In this document: positions 36,513-45,754 of the stretch, piece after piece
Layout: every line of letters begins with the position of its first letter
Position numbering within the stretch: position 1 is the first letter of the stretch
From: Hyphomicrobiaceae bacterium
GTDB taxonomy: Bacteria > Pseudomonadota > Alphaproteobacteria > Rhizobiales > Hyphomicrobiaceae
Assembly: GCA_020442165.1 (NCBI GenBank)
Contig: JAGRKV010000035.1
Location: 1-64,000, forward strand
Length of the DNA stretch: 64,000 nt
Reading direction: 5' to 3'
Position numbers and translations under genes: made by a program
The notes under the pieces: generated by a model
The model's database searches: none
The model's input: the letters and a program-made list of their open reading frames with translations, nothing else
What the model was told of the DNA's origin: nothing

Positions 36513-38825
36513 TTACCTTGCCGCGATGCTCAGGTTGTAAACGTAGAGGCTTGCCATCGCCACGAGGATGGGGATGCCTATGACGTGAACGATGTCGAGC
36601 GTCCATACGAGCCAATTGCGTGCGGCGACGATCTTGTTCACTCGCAGGATCGAAATGGCGATCATCGCCGCGACGATCATGTAGACGAACACGAACATGC
36701 GATCGGAAAGGGTCGCTGAATCGCTCGAAATCGCGGGTAATGCGAGGTAGAGCGCAACCGCCGACAAGAGTGCCGTGACTTGAATTGTGACGATTGCCTC
36801 GAAGTTCGATTTCGGAATGAAGATCGACAGGTAGGCGACGATCATGATGAAGCCCAGAGGTACGACGACGCGCAGGACGTAGTCGGTCGTCTCCCGTTTC
36901 ATCAGCCACGCGAAGCTCGCCCGGTAGAAGGGCACGACACTCGGCTCGTGGGTGAAGGCGTCGACAACCGGCACGAAATCTTCATCGGTGCCCACGTACT
37001 GCTCGACCTGGTCCCAGCCATCCGTGTTGGCGATCTGGTCGCGCAAGGCCAAGGGCGGTGGCTGTACGATGAACTGCGTTTCACCACTGCGGGGCTGGAT
37101 ATCAATCGTGAAAAGCTGCGTATCGATGGGATATTCGGCAAGGCTCGGCTCGAACAGGAAGCGACCTGCTATCTTGTAGATCTTCATGCCTGGGGGATAA
37201 GCCGGGCTGGCGCCGCCTGGATGAATCGTCTCGATGGTGAGTTGACGCTTGCCGGAAGCTGGATCGATGTAGGCATTGGAGAACTCGATCCGGTCGATCG
37301 ATGCAATCTCGTTGGCGCGCAGCGATAGGTAGAATTCCGCAAAGAATGATTTCTCATTGTCGTCGATCCGGTGCGCCTTGATGAGATCGATGTCTGCATA
37401 GAGGGTGGCGGTCTGAATGAGGCTGCCGTCGCGGGCGCGGAGAAACTGGATGGGTGCCAGCTGCGTGCGGCCCAGTCCTTGGGGCTGGATAACGACGAAC
37501 GGCATGCGCGCGGCGGTGCGGGAACCGGTATCGAAGGACCAGTTCTCAAATGACCCCTTGTAGGCGCCCTTGCCGGCGGCGAAGTTGCGGGAAATCGCAG
37601 TTACGATTGCGCGACGCAGGTGAGGCATGTCGGTGCCGCGCGGCATATCGCGCGACGATTGCGCGAGAAGGCCAAGCATGTCGGCGCTCTGCGCGCCCAT
37701 CTCGATGGCGCGGAGATTGTCACTGGTGAGCGGATTGGGCTCATCAGTCTCAGGCCGCGGTTGGCATTCGCCTTTGGCCCAGCCCGGCGCGGCAGCAATC
37801 TTGGCGCCTTCGAAGACCCATGATGCAGGATCACCGGTGGCGATGCGGCGGCGAATGCGATTGCTGTAAATGTCCGGCAGGTCGTCCCAGGCGAGCTGAT
37901 AGATGGCGTTGGGGTAGACGTTTATGAGCTCCTGCGGAATTGAGCTGATGCGGCCGGTGATGAACAAGGCCGGCGTGAATCCGCTCGTGGTCAACTCCTT
38001 GATGACGTCCGGCGTGGAGCGCGAGCCAGCCCCCAGAAAGATGATATCGGGGTCCTTGTTCTTGAGTTCCAAAACCGCGGCGGACAGTTCCGCCGGGTTG
38101 ATCTTGCCGTCGTTGGCGCTCAATCGGAGGTCGGTAATCAGGCCGGGATCACCCTGCAGCTTCTTTAGCGCGTCACCCAGAGCTATGCTGAAGACGGCGT
38201 CGGCAAGTCCGAGGTAGGCTGGGCGAATGTAGCCGATCCTACGGGTGAACTCCGACATCACTGGCGCGCGTATTTCGTCTTGAGATGCGCGTGTGGTGAA
38301 GACGTTGGGGTACCCGGTGAACAATGCACTCACCGATAGATCCGACAGGAAAGGGATGCCGCTGGCGCTGATGTCCTTACCGAGCTGATCGAAGACCGCC
38401 TTGCCGCGGTTGGAACTCGTAAGGCCGATCATGGCGATGGTGGTGGGGTCGGCGAGTGCGGCGCGGACGTTTTCAACAGAGCGCTTTTCGTCACGAGCAT
38501 CATCCAACACCCTGACGTCAACAGGCCGTCCGGCGATGCCGCCATGTGCGTTGATGTGATCGCGGGCTTCCATGACAAGGCGTTCCGTCGCGGCGACATA
38601 GCCGTTGTCGTAGCAGATGTCGTTTCGCGAGGAGACGAAAACGGCAACCGTCAGTGGCGGGCCCTTGGCGGCTTCTGCCTGTTCAACGGCGCGGGCTGGT
38701 TGTGCTGCGAGCAGTCCGAGCCCCATTGCGCAGCTGGCTATCGCAACGCCAACAGTGCCGGAGTGTACCCTTCGATCGGGCCATGCACGCATGAGTGCAA
38801 TTGCCCTCGCTAGGATGGCGCGCAT
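36513..38825 (-). CDS. Pentameric ligand-gated ion channel fused to a periplasmic binding domain
   Basis: 770 residues from the ATG at 38825 (AGGGGAACAGG upstream). In order: a signal peptide ending ARA (about residue 46); a type I periplasmic binding domain of the branched-chain amino acid/ANF kind (55-430, with INAHGGIAGRPVDVRVLDDA and the Cys pair region NDICYDNG); a beta-rich receptor domain (470-640) with FFAEFYLSLRAN, IEFSNAYIDP and the invariant loop YPIDTQ at 565-570; and four membrane helices (649-670, 675-698, 706-728, 738-764) with only a nine-residue M3-M4 loop. M2 reads FEAIVTIQVTALLSAVALYL, with Glu at -2', Thr at 2' and 6', and Leu at 9', a cation-channel pattern like GLIC and ELIC. 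A lone gene between terminators. Ligand unknown. Confidence 0.88.
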   Translation of the reverse strand: MRAILARAIALMRAWPDRRVHSGTVGVAIASCAMGLGLLAAQPARAVEQAEAAKGPPLTVAVFVSSRNDICYDNGYVAATERLVMEARDHINAHGGIAGRPVDVRVLDDARDEKRSVENVRAALADPTTIAMIGLTSSNRGKAVFDQLGKDISASGIPFLSDLSVSALFTGYPNVFTTRASQDEIRAPVMSEFTRRIGYIRPAYLGLADAVFSIALGDALKKLQGDPGLITDLRLSANDGKINPAELSAAVLELKNKDPDIIFLGAGSRSTPDVIKELTTSGFTPALFITGRISSIPQELINVYPNAIYQLAWDDLPDIYSNRIRRRIATGDPASWVFEGAKIAAAPGWAKGECQPRPETDEPNPLTSDNLRAIEMGAQSADMLGLLAQSSRDMPRGTDMPHLRRAIVTAISRNFAAGKGAYKGSFENWSFDTGSRTAARMPFVVIQPQGLGRTQLAPIQFLRARDGSLIQTATLYADIDLIKAHRIDDNEKSFFAEFYLSLRANEIASIDRIEFSNAYIDPASGKRQLTIETIHPGGASPAYPPGMKIYKIAGRFLFEPSLAEYPIDTQLFTIDIQPRSGETQFIVQPPPLALRDQIANTDGWDQVEQYVGTDEDFVPVVDAFTHEPSVVPFYRASFAWLMKRETTDYVLRVVVPLGFIMIVAYLSIFIPKSNFEAIVTIQVTALLSAVALYLALPAISSDSATLSDRMFVFVYMIVAAMIAISILRVNKIVAARNWLVWTLDIVHVIGIPILVAMASLYVYNLSIAAR

Positions 38826-39028
38826 GTCCTGTTCCCCTCGTTGATGGCCGGTGCCGCCGAAATGAGGCAGCCACGGGCAGGCCATCTATAGAGCAGGCAA
38901 TTGGGACAGGCCATGCGGACCATGATGTCGCAGGCAAGGAGCGGGGTATGTGAGGCGGAAATGTCGACGGTACCACAACGCTCGGGGTGCGTGGCAGCGC
39001 CGATCGCGGTGAGCAATCATTTGAAATG

Positions 39029-39057
39029 AAAACGCCGCTTCGGGATGAAACGGCGTT
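39029..39057 (-). terminator. Terminator of rpmB
   Basis: On the minus strand AACGCCG pairs with CGGCGTT around a thirteen-base loop and is followed by further T. It starts 36 bases after the rpmB stop. Confidence 0.75.
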
Positions 39058-39092
39058 GCAATTTGCTGTGCGTGCTGGCGGTGCAGTGCCCG

Positions 39093-39392
39093 TCAGGCGG
39101 CGGCCTGTGCCGACTTGCGGGCCTTGGCAAGGTCGCGCTTGATCTTGAGGCAACGCTCGGAGAGTTCCTCGTCGCGGGCCTTGGCCAGGAATGCATCAAG
39201 GCCGCCGCGATGCTCGACCGTCTTCAGGGCATGCGCGGTGATGCGAAGGCGGTAGCTCTGGCCCAGAACGTCGGACATCAGCGTGACGTTGCACAGGTTC
39301 GGGCGGAACTTGCGGCGTGTCTTGTTCTCGGCATGGCTGCGGTTGTTGCCAGAGAGCGGCAGCTTGCCGGTCAGCTCGCATTTACGGGTCAT
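39093..39392 (-). CDS. rpmB: 50S ribosomal protein L28
   Basis: 99 residues. The N-terminus [20 protein letters not shown] and the following [15 protein letters not shown] are the L28 signature. [21 protein letters not shown] is typical of the alphaproteobacterial form, and the Ala/Lys-rich C-terminal helix is normal for the group. Basic and monocistronic, with its own terminator. Confidence 0.97.
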   Translation of the reverse strand: MTRKCELTGKLPLSGNNRSHAENKTRRKFRPNLCNVTLMSDVLGQSYRLRITAHALKTVEHRGGLDAFLAKARDEELSERCLKIKRDLAKARKSAQAAA

Positions 39393-39749
39393 GGGTCAAC
39401 GCTCCTCAGTCGCAGCCGCTGCGGCTTCAATCGCCGCGCGCGCGGAATAATCTGTCCGTCTTCGGAAAAGACGCAACGCCCGCAGGCGGAGCCAGCGGGC
39501 AGGTCGCGGCCTCTATAAGGGTTTTGGCCGGGGGACGTCAAGTCGGTGTGCGCTGGCGCGGCCGTGGCTGGCGGCATTGATGTCCAGGTGCCGGTGTTCC
39601 TGCCATTGCTGCTCGCGTGCCTCTTTTAGCGACGTTGCCTCATTCTTCCTTAACCATGTGGGGCTAGGTTTGACGGACAAATATTCGACGTAAACCCCGC
39701 GAAAGTTCCCAATGTTGGGGCCGCGTACGTCAGGGGAAGTGAGTTTGTG
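39393..39749. other. Divergent intergenic region
   Basis: 357 bases between rpmB and the DUF3108 gene. A hairpin with GCCCGC and GCGGGC arms near 39478-39500 lies in the rpmB leader or promoter region. I see no gene. Confidence 0.45.
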
Positions 39750-40613
39750 ATGTTCGTTGCGTTTGTGCCGCGCGCCGCGCGGTTCGGGCTCGCCGCAGCC
39801 GGTGCGCTGGCGCTGCTCGGTCTTTCTGGTTCCTCCACGCGCCTGCAGGCTGCCGATCAAGGCTGGCCCGCCCGTGTGAACGCCTCCTACAAGGTGGAAT
39901 TCAACGGCTTCGACATCGGCCGCTTTTCTTTTGAGGCAGCCGTGCGCGGAGGGCAATATTCGGCCGGGAGCAAGGTCGAACTTTCCGCGTTGCTAGGTGC
40001 CTTCAAGTGGCAGGGCCTGACACGGTCATCGGGCGCGGTTTCAACCACCACCGCCGAACCTGCAGCCTATACCTTTGATTATCAGTCAAACTCCAAGTCC
40101 GGGGCAATCAAGCTGGCCTTCCGCGACGGCAAGGTCACGTCAATCGGGGCCAGTCCGCCGACACTGCCGTCGGACGATCTGGTTCCCTTAGAAAAGAAGC
40201 ACCTTTCGAACGTGCTCGATCCGCTCTCAGCGGTCCTGGCACTTACCCGGCAGACGTCGGGCGATCCGTGCAGCCAGCGGCTGCCTGTGTTCGATGGCAA
40301 ACAACGGTTTGACCTCGTGGTTACACCGCTTGGCCGGCGGCAGCTCGTCTCGCGCCAGTCTTCAGGGCAGCCGGAGATCGCGCATGTATGCCAGATGCAG
40401 TACCGGCCCATAGCTGGCTACAAGCGCGGCAAGGAAACCGAGGATCTGGCGCGGACCATGAAAATCGAGGTGGTGCTGCGGCCAGTGCCTGGCGCCAACA
40501 TCCTTGTGCCACAGGAGATCAAGATTCCAACGCTGGTCGGCTCGGCAAGCCTCAGCCTGGAGCGGATCGACATTCTGACCGCCAACAGCGATCAAATCGC
40601 GCTCGCCAATTGA
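39750..40613 (+). CDS. DUF3108 periplasmic protein
   Basis: 287 residues from the ATG at 39750; a GTG directly before it, at 39747, is equally possible, with AGGGGAAG upstream. The signal peptide (FGLAAAGALALLGLSGSS) is followed by a DUF3108 beta-rich domain: NASYKVEFNGFDIGRFSFEA, LRDGKVT-like FRDGKVTSIG, and VLDPLSAVLAL, the most conserved stretch. A Cys pair (PCSQRLPVFDGKQRFDL and HVCQMQY) is typical. Function unknown; probably periplasmic or outer-membrane associated. Confidence 0.82.
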   Translation: MFVAFVPRAARFGLAAAGALALLGLSGSSTRLQAADQGWPARVNASYKVEFNGFDIGRFSFEAAVRGGQYSAGSKVELSALLGAFKWQGLTRSSGAVSTTTAEPAAYTFDYQSNSKSGAIKLAFRDGKVTSIGASPPTLPSDDLVPLEKKHLSNVLDPLSAVLALTRQTSGDPCSQRLPVFDGKQRFDLVVTPLGRRQLVSRQSSGQPEIAHVCQMQYRPIAGYKRGKETEDLARTMKIEVVLRPVPGANILVPQEIKIPTLVGSASLSLERIDILTANSDQIALAN

Positions 40614-40823
40614 GCATGCACAAAGTTGGGGCAGGCGTGCCGCGTCTGCCCCCTCACCTATTCCGGCTGCTATTTGTGCCTCGATGAAGGTGCGCTAAGC
40701 GTGGCATTTGCCCCCTTGCCGGAGCAATCAGGCTCTTTCTCTTGCTCGTTGCCCCACGAAAGCCTTGATCTCAGTTGAGCCCAATGCAATGCCAAGGGCC
40801 AGAGAGACCAGGAGCCTGCACGC

Positions 40824-43800
40824 ATGGGCAATGATTTCGAGGCGCGCATCCGTCATGTGACGGCGGTGCTCGGCCCGACCAATACCGGAAAGACGCATCT
40901 GGCCATCGAGCGGATGCTATCGCATCAGAGTGGCATGATCGGCCTACCCCTGCGGCTTCTCGCACGGGAGGTCTATGACAAGATCGCCGCGCGCGTGGGC
41001 GCCGACAAGGTGGCTCTGATTACCGGGGAAGAGAAAATCCGGCCCGAGCGCGCGCGCTACTGGGTGGCCACTGTCGAGGCCATGCCGCGCGATATCGACG
41101 TCGACTTTCTCGCCATCGACGAGATCCAGCTTTGCGCCGATCCTGAACGCGGGCATGTGTTCACGGACCGGTTGCTCAATGCGCGAGGGCGCGAGGAGAC
41201 GCTGCTGCTCGGCGCGCAGACCATGCGCGAGGCGATCTCCGACATCATTCCAGGGGCCAATTTCGTTTCGCGCCCGCGCCTGTCCAAGCTCACATACTCT
41301 GGCGAGAAGAAGATCACCCGGCTGCCCACGCGGTCTGCCGTTGTCGCCTTTTCGGCCAACGATGTTTATTCAATCGCGGAGTTGATCCGGCGGCAGCGCG
41401 GCGGCGCGGCCGTGGTGTTGGGTGCGCTCAGCCCGCGAACGCGCAACGCGCAGGTTGCGCTCTACCAGTCCGGTGACGTTGATTTCCTTGTCGCCACCGA
41501 TGCCGTTGGCATGGGCCTCAACCTCGATGTCGACCATGTGGCTTTTGCGGCCGTGCGCAAATTCGACGGGCAGAACCATCGCAACCTGACGCCGTCGGAG
41601 CTGGGACAGATCGCTGGCCGCGCCGGGCGTCACATGAACGATGGCACCTTCGGGGTGACGGGCGGCGTGCCTGCCTTCGAGCCGGATATCATCGAGCGGC
41701 TTGAGAACCACACGTTCGATAGCGTCAAGGTCCTGCAGTGGCGCAACCGTGATCTGGAATTTTCTTCGCTCGAAGCCTTGCAGGAGAGCCTGCGCGCTAC
41801 ACCCAATGAGCAGCGGCTTCAGCGGGCACGCACGGCCGACGATGTCGAGGCGCTGGAGATTGTCAGCCGCGATCCCGATGTTACGGCCAAGGCGCACGGG
41901 CGCGCGGCGGTCGAGCGGCTTTGGGACGTCTGCCAGGTGCCTGACTACAGAAAGATCTCGATCAACTCGCATGCCGAGCTGATCGGTAATCTCTACAAGT
42001 TCCTGATGGGGCCAGAGGGGCGGATTCCGGAAGATTGGTTTGCCAAGCATGTCGCCTTTTCCGATCGTACGGATGGCGACATCGACACGCTGGCCAACCG
42101 TATTGCGCACATCCGTACCTGGACCTTTGTTTCCAACCGCAGCGACTGGCTCAAGGATCCGGCGCACTGGCAAGGCCGCACGCGCGAGATCGAGGACCAG
42201 TTGTCCGATGCCTTGCACGAGTGTCTGACACAGCGCTTCGTTGATAGGCGAACTTCGGCATTGATGAGGGGCATGCGCGACAAGGAAGAACTGACGGCTG
42301 AGATCCGCGAGGATGGCGCGATCGAGGTCGAGAACCATTTCGTCGGCCGTTTGCAGGGCTTCCGATTCTGGCCCGACACCAACGCCGAGGATGTGCATGG
42401 CAAAGCCACACGGCATGCAGCAGCGCAGGTGTTGTCACGCGAACTAGGCATGCGCGCACGCCGTGTCGCTGCCGCCAAGGCCGATGCCTTCAAGGTGGGG
42501 CGAACGGGGCAGGTGTTGTGGCGGGACGAGGAAATCGCGCGCCTTGAGCCGACGGCCGATCCGTTGAAGCCCAACGTGATCTTGCTGGTTGATGAACACC
42601 TTTCAGGGCCAGATCGCGAAAAGGTGCAGGCGCGTCTCGATCAATGGATCGTCGAACTGGTCGGCGATAAACTGAAGCCGCTGGTTGCGTTGGCGAAGGC
42701 CGAGGACTTGTCCGGGCTGGCGCGCGGCATTGCGTTCCGGCTGGTTGAAGGGTTCGGTGTGCTGAGGCGCGATACGGTGTCGGATGAGATCCGGACGCTC
42801 GATCAGCCGGCGCGCGCCAGCCTGCGCCGTTATGGCGTGCGCTTTGGTGCATTCAACATTTTCGTTCCGCTGCTGCTGAAGCCGGCGGCTGCCGAATTGC
42901 TGTTGACGTTGTGGTCGCTCAAGAGCGCGCAGGATCATGGTCTGGCGCTGGACGCACTGCCTGAGCCGCCACGCGCCGGGCTGACGTCTCTGGCGACCGA
43001 TCCGCAGATTCCGGAAGCATTCTATCGCGCATGTGGGTTTCATGTGTGCGGTCCGCGCGCGGTACGAATCGACATTCTCGAACGGCTTGCCGATCTGATC
43101 CGGCCCTTGCTGGCTTGGCGGCCGGAGACGCCTGGCGACAAGGTGCCGGCGGGCGCGACTGGCGATGGCGGCTTCACCATCGTTCCCGACATGATGTCGA
43201 TCCTGGGCTGTTCGGGTGACGAACTCGGTGCCGTGCTGAAATCCTTGGGCTTCTGGGTCGAGCGCAAGACCGTCAAGGCGCCGGTTGCGGGCGAGCCCAC
43301 ATCAGTTGCGGCGCCGGATAATGGTCGTGCGCCAGAACAGGTTGAGGGTGCGGAAGCCGAAGCGACCTCGCAAGCGGTGGTAGCAGGCGGCGAAAGCGAC
43401 AGCGGCGAGCGCGGCGATGCTGAGGTTGCGGCTGTTGCATCCGATCCTGCTGTGATGGACGAGGCAACAGCCGGGACTGTACCCGATGCTCAGGAAGCCA
43501 GTGACGGAGCTGGTGCAACAATTAGCGGCGCTGAAGTTTCAGGGCCGGTCGAGACTTCTGAGGTAACCGGCGCGGAATCGGTTTCGGCCGAGGCACCAGC
43601 GGATGACACTGAAGTGGTGGTTGAGATCTGGCGTCCGCGCCGTCATCGCGCGGAGCGCGGCGGGCCGCAGCGAGACCGGCGCCGTGGCCGGCGCGGCGGA
43701 GCGGGCGGCGGCCAGCATGGCTCGCGGAATGTTCCGGGTGAAGGCCCTGCCACAGCAGCCCTAACGCCTGCGCCAACCGAGGCAGCCGTCGGCGGCGGTG

Positions 43801-44117
43801 TTGGAGAGTCTGAGGGCCGCGACCAGCGCGGACGTGACAGGGATCGCGACCGTGACCGGCGCTCCAAGGAGGGAGAGCGGCAGCACGGGCGTGAACGCGG
43901 CCGTGAAGGTGGCCGCGACCGAAACCGCGATCGCGACCGTGACCGAGGAGATCGCCGGCCGGGTGGTCGCAGGCGGGACGAACCGCGCGCGCCGCAGGTG
44001 GCGTCCGCTGCTCCGCGATCGCAAAAGAAGGCCGGTGTCGATCCGGATTCACCATTTGCGGCCCTTGGAGCCTTGAAAGAGGCTATGGCCAAGCAATCCA
44101 AGGAAAAGGCTCCCTGA
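40824..44117 (+). CDS. SUV3-type superfamily 2 RNA helicase with charged C-terminal tail
   Basis: 1097 residues. The helicase core has Walker A GPTNTGKTH (17-25), the Walker B box DEIQ (99-102), VATDAVGMGLNLDVDHV (motif V region) and GQIAGRAGRH (motif VI). This is the arrangement of SUV3, the mitochondrial RNA-degradosome helicase, whose bacterial relatives are largely alphaproteobacterial. A middle region of about 400 residues (to 830) is helical and includes RRYGVRFGAFNIFVPLLLKP. The last 270 residues are disordered, first Ala/Glu-rich, then an arginine-aspartate region (RDRDRDRRSKEGERQHGRER) likely to bind RNA. The stop overlaps the start of the S4 gene (TGATG), so they are coupled. Confidence 0.88.
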   Translation: MGNDFEARIRHVTAVLGPTNTGKTHLAIERMLSHQSGMIGLPLRLLAREVYDKIAARVGADKVALITGEEKIRPERARYWVATVEAMPRDIDVDFLAIDEIQLCADPERGHVFTDRLLNARGREETLLLGAQTMREAISDIIPGANFVSRPRLSKLTYSGEKKITRLPTRSAVVAFSANDVYSIAELIRRQRGGAAVVLGALSPRTRNAQVALYQSGDVDFLVATDAVGMGLNLDVDHVAFAAVRKFDGQNHRNLTPSELGQIAGRAGRHMNDGTFGVTGGVPAFEPDIIERLENHTFDSVKVLQWRNRDLEFSSLEALQESLRATPNEQRLQRARTADDVEALEIVSRDPDVTAKAHGRAAVERLWDVCQVPDYRKISINSHAELIGNLYKFLMGPEGRIPEDWFAKHVAFSDRTDGDIDTLANRIAHIRTWTFVSNRSDWLKDPAHWQGRTREIEDQLSDALHECLTQRFVDRRTSALMRGMRDKEELTAEIREDGAIEVENHFVGRLQGFRFWPDTNAEDVHGKATRHAAAQVLSRELGMRARRVAAAKADAFKVGRTGQVLWRDEEIARLEPTADPLKPNVILLVDEHLSGPDREKVQARLDQWIVELVGDKLKPLVALAKAEDLSGLARGIAFRLVEGFGVLRRDTVSDEIRTLDQPARASLRRYGVRFGAFNIFVPLLLKPAAAELLLTLWSLKSAQDHGLALDALPEPPRAGLTSLATDPQIPEAFYRACGFHVCGPRAVRIDILERLADLIRPLLAWRPETPGDKVPAGATGDGGFTIVPDMMSILGCSGDELGAVLKSLGFWVERKTVKAPVAGEPTSVAAPDNGRAPEQVEGAEAEATSQAVVAGGESDSGERGDAEVAAVASDPAVMDEATAGTVPDAQEASDGAGATISGAEVSGPVETSEVTGAESVSAEAPADDTEVVVEIWRPRRHRAERGGPQRDRRRGRRGGAGGGQHGSRNVPGEGPATAALTPAPTEAAVGGGVGESEGRDQRGRDRDRDRDRRSKEGERQHGRERGREGGRDRNRDRDRDRGDRRPGGRRRDEPRAPQVASAAPRSQKKAGVDPDSPFAALGALKEAMAKQSKEKAP

Positions 44118-44572
44118 TGGAGCATGGGGCGGACGAGCCGCAGGTAGCGGGTGCGCCCTCGGCGCAGCGCCTCGACAAATGGCTTTGGTTCGCGCGTGTG
44201 GTGAAATCCCGAACTATGGCAAGTGGTCTCGTCACCTCGGGCAAGGTGCGCGTCAATCGGGTCAAGGTCGACAAGCCCAGCCATGCATTGAAGTTCGGCG
44301 ACGTCGTCACGGTCAATGTCGGCCGCAAGGTCCGGGTGCTGCGGGTCGTCGCCATGGGGGTGCGGCGAGGCCCCGCGACAGAGGCGCAGGGACTATTTGA
44401 GGAATTGACAGAATCTGTCGCCTCCTCAATTTCTGGTGGCTCGGCAGCGCTTCCTGGAGACGCCGCAGGCAGAGACGCCGGCAACAAGCTGGCTGGGATG
44501 CGTGTGGCGGGCGCGGGGCGGCCCACCAAGCGGGACCGGAGGCTGATCGATCAGTTTCGCGGCCGCCGCTGA
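44117..44572 (+). CDS. S4-domain RNA-binding protein (Hsp15/HslR-like)
   Basis: 151 residues. The S4 domain (about 17-75) reads QRLDKWLWFARVVKSRTMASGLVTSGKVRVN, followed by KPSHALKFGDVVTV, the HslR pattern of proteins that rescue stalled 50S-nascent chain complexes. The C-terminus is longer than in E. coli Hsp15 and ends in the basic RPTKRDRRLIDQFRGRR. Its start shares one base with the helicase stop, so helicase and S4 protein are made together, which points to an RNA-handling unit. Confidence 0.85.
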   Translation: MEHGADEPQVAGAPSAQRLDKWLWFARVVKSRTMASGLVTSGKVRVNRVKVDKPSHALKFGDVVTVNVGRKVRVLRVVAMGVRRGPATEAQGLFEELTESVASSISGGSAALPGDAAGRDAGNKLAGMRVAGAGRPTKRDRRLIDQFRGRR

Positions 44573-44782
44573 CGTTGCGCTCGCCTGGTCCATTTTTCCG
44601 TGCGTTTGCCCGTCCTCCCGGTCTTGCCGATCATGCCCAGACCGATGAGGGGATGTGCTTCGCGTCACTGAGTAAGGTTTGCTTGCATGGCAGTGTGGCA
44701 ACCACGCCGTATCGCAGGGTTTGCCGTCGCGCCGCAGCCGGTTATATAGGCGTCACGCCGAATTCGAACGGAACATGAGCAG

Positions 44783-45121
44783 ATGACCTACATCGTCAAC
44801 GACAAGTGCATTAAGTGCAAGTACACCGATTGCGTCGAGGTCTGCCCCGTGGATTGCTTCTACGAGGGTGAGAACATGCTGGTCATCCATCCCGACGAAT
44901 GCATCGACTGCGGCGTTTGCGAACCGGAATGTCCGGCGGAGGCCATCAAGCCCGACACTGAGCCGGGCCTGGAGAAGTGGCTGGAGGTCAACCGCGACTA
45001 CGCGGACAAGTGGCCGAACATCACGGCCAAGAAGGAATCTCCGCCGGATGCGGACGACTTCAAGGACGTCGAGGGCAAGTTCGAAAAGTACTTCTCTGAG
45101 AAGCCGGGCACTGGGGACTGA
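44783..45121 (+). CDS. fdxA: Seven-iron ferredoxin FdxA
   Basis: 112 residues. The spacing of cysteines equals that of Azotobacter ferredoxin I shifted by one: Cys 9, 17 and 50 for the [3Fe-4S] cluster and Cys 21, 40, 43 and 46 for the [4Fe-4S] cluster, with extra Cys 12 and 25. The C-terminal extension ([20 protein letters not shown]) is standard for alphaproteobacterial FdxA. A cytoplasmic low-potential electron carrier; the partner is unknown. Own promoter region of 210 bases. Confidence 0.95.
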   Translation: MTYIVNDKCIKCKYTDCVEVCPVDCFYEGENMLVIHPDECIDCGVCEPECPAEAIKPDTEPGLEKWLEVNRDYADKWPNITAKKESPPDADDFKDVEGKFEKYFSEKPGTGD

Positions 45122-45754
45122 CGCCGGTCAGTAGGCGCTTTTCTTGATAGCGGGTAAGCCGCAGAAACAGTTTGATCGACCCGCCAGGTGCATAGCTCGT
45201 GCGCGTTGTCGGGATGGCCGGTGTGGCCCATCGGACGAGTTTTGATGCCTGGTGGCTGTAGAATCGCGGCCCGCAACAGGTGTCCGAACCGCATTTCGGG
45301 CCCGCCGCGCGCTCACAGATGATTGTTGCAGCGCGAAAATCTCATAAACTTGACCGTTTGAATTAAGAGCTTGAATGCGCTGCGGCGCGACAGCCCTTCT
45401 TTTTCTGTGAATTTTGTGTTACAGTCTTACCGAATGTGGCGTAGCTGACGCAATTCGGGGAGCATGCGTTGCTCAATAGACGCAGACCCATACAACCAGG
45501 AACTGGTGCCGCCGTCAATCGCCATCGAGGGATGGGGCGGGACTGGATGATTTGAGCAGTTTAGCCATAGGTCGCCGCGCGTGCTCGTTGCCCCGTGTAA
45601 CGAGCCTGTTTGCATGCGGTGGTGAAGAGTTGCCGCGATGGAGCAACGCCTGCATCGCGGTTTGGTCGCGCCTGGAGCATTTTTCGAGGTTCCAGGGGCG
45701 GCGCGCCTGAGCTGCCGGGTGGGCCGGCATGCAGGCAAGTGTTGAAAGAGTGAG
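45122..45754. other. Long intergenic region before carD
   Basis: 633 bases without a convincing gene. The last half is presumably promoter and leader of the CarD-like gene. A TTGACC near 45351 could be a -35 box, but I cannot place a matching -10 box with confidence. No riboswitch-like structure recognised. Confidence 0.45.
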
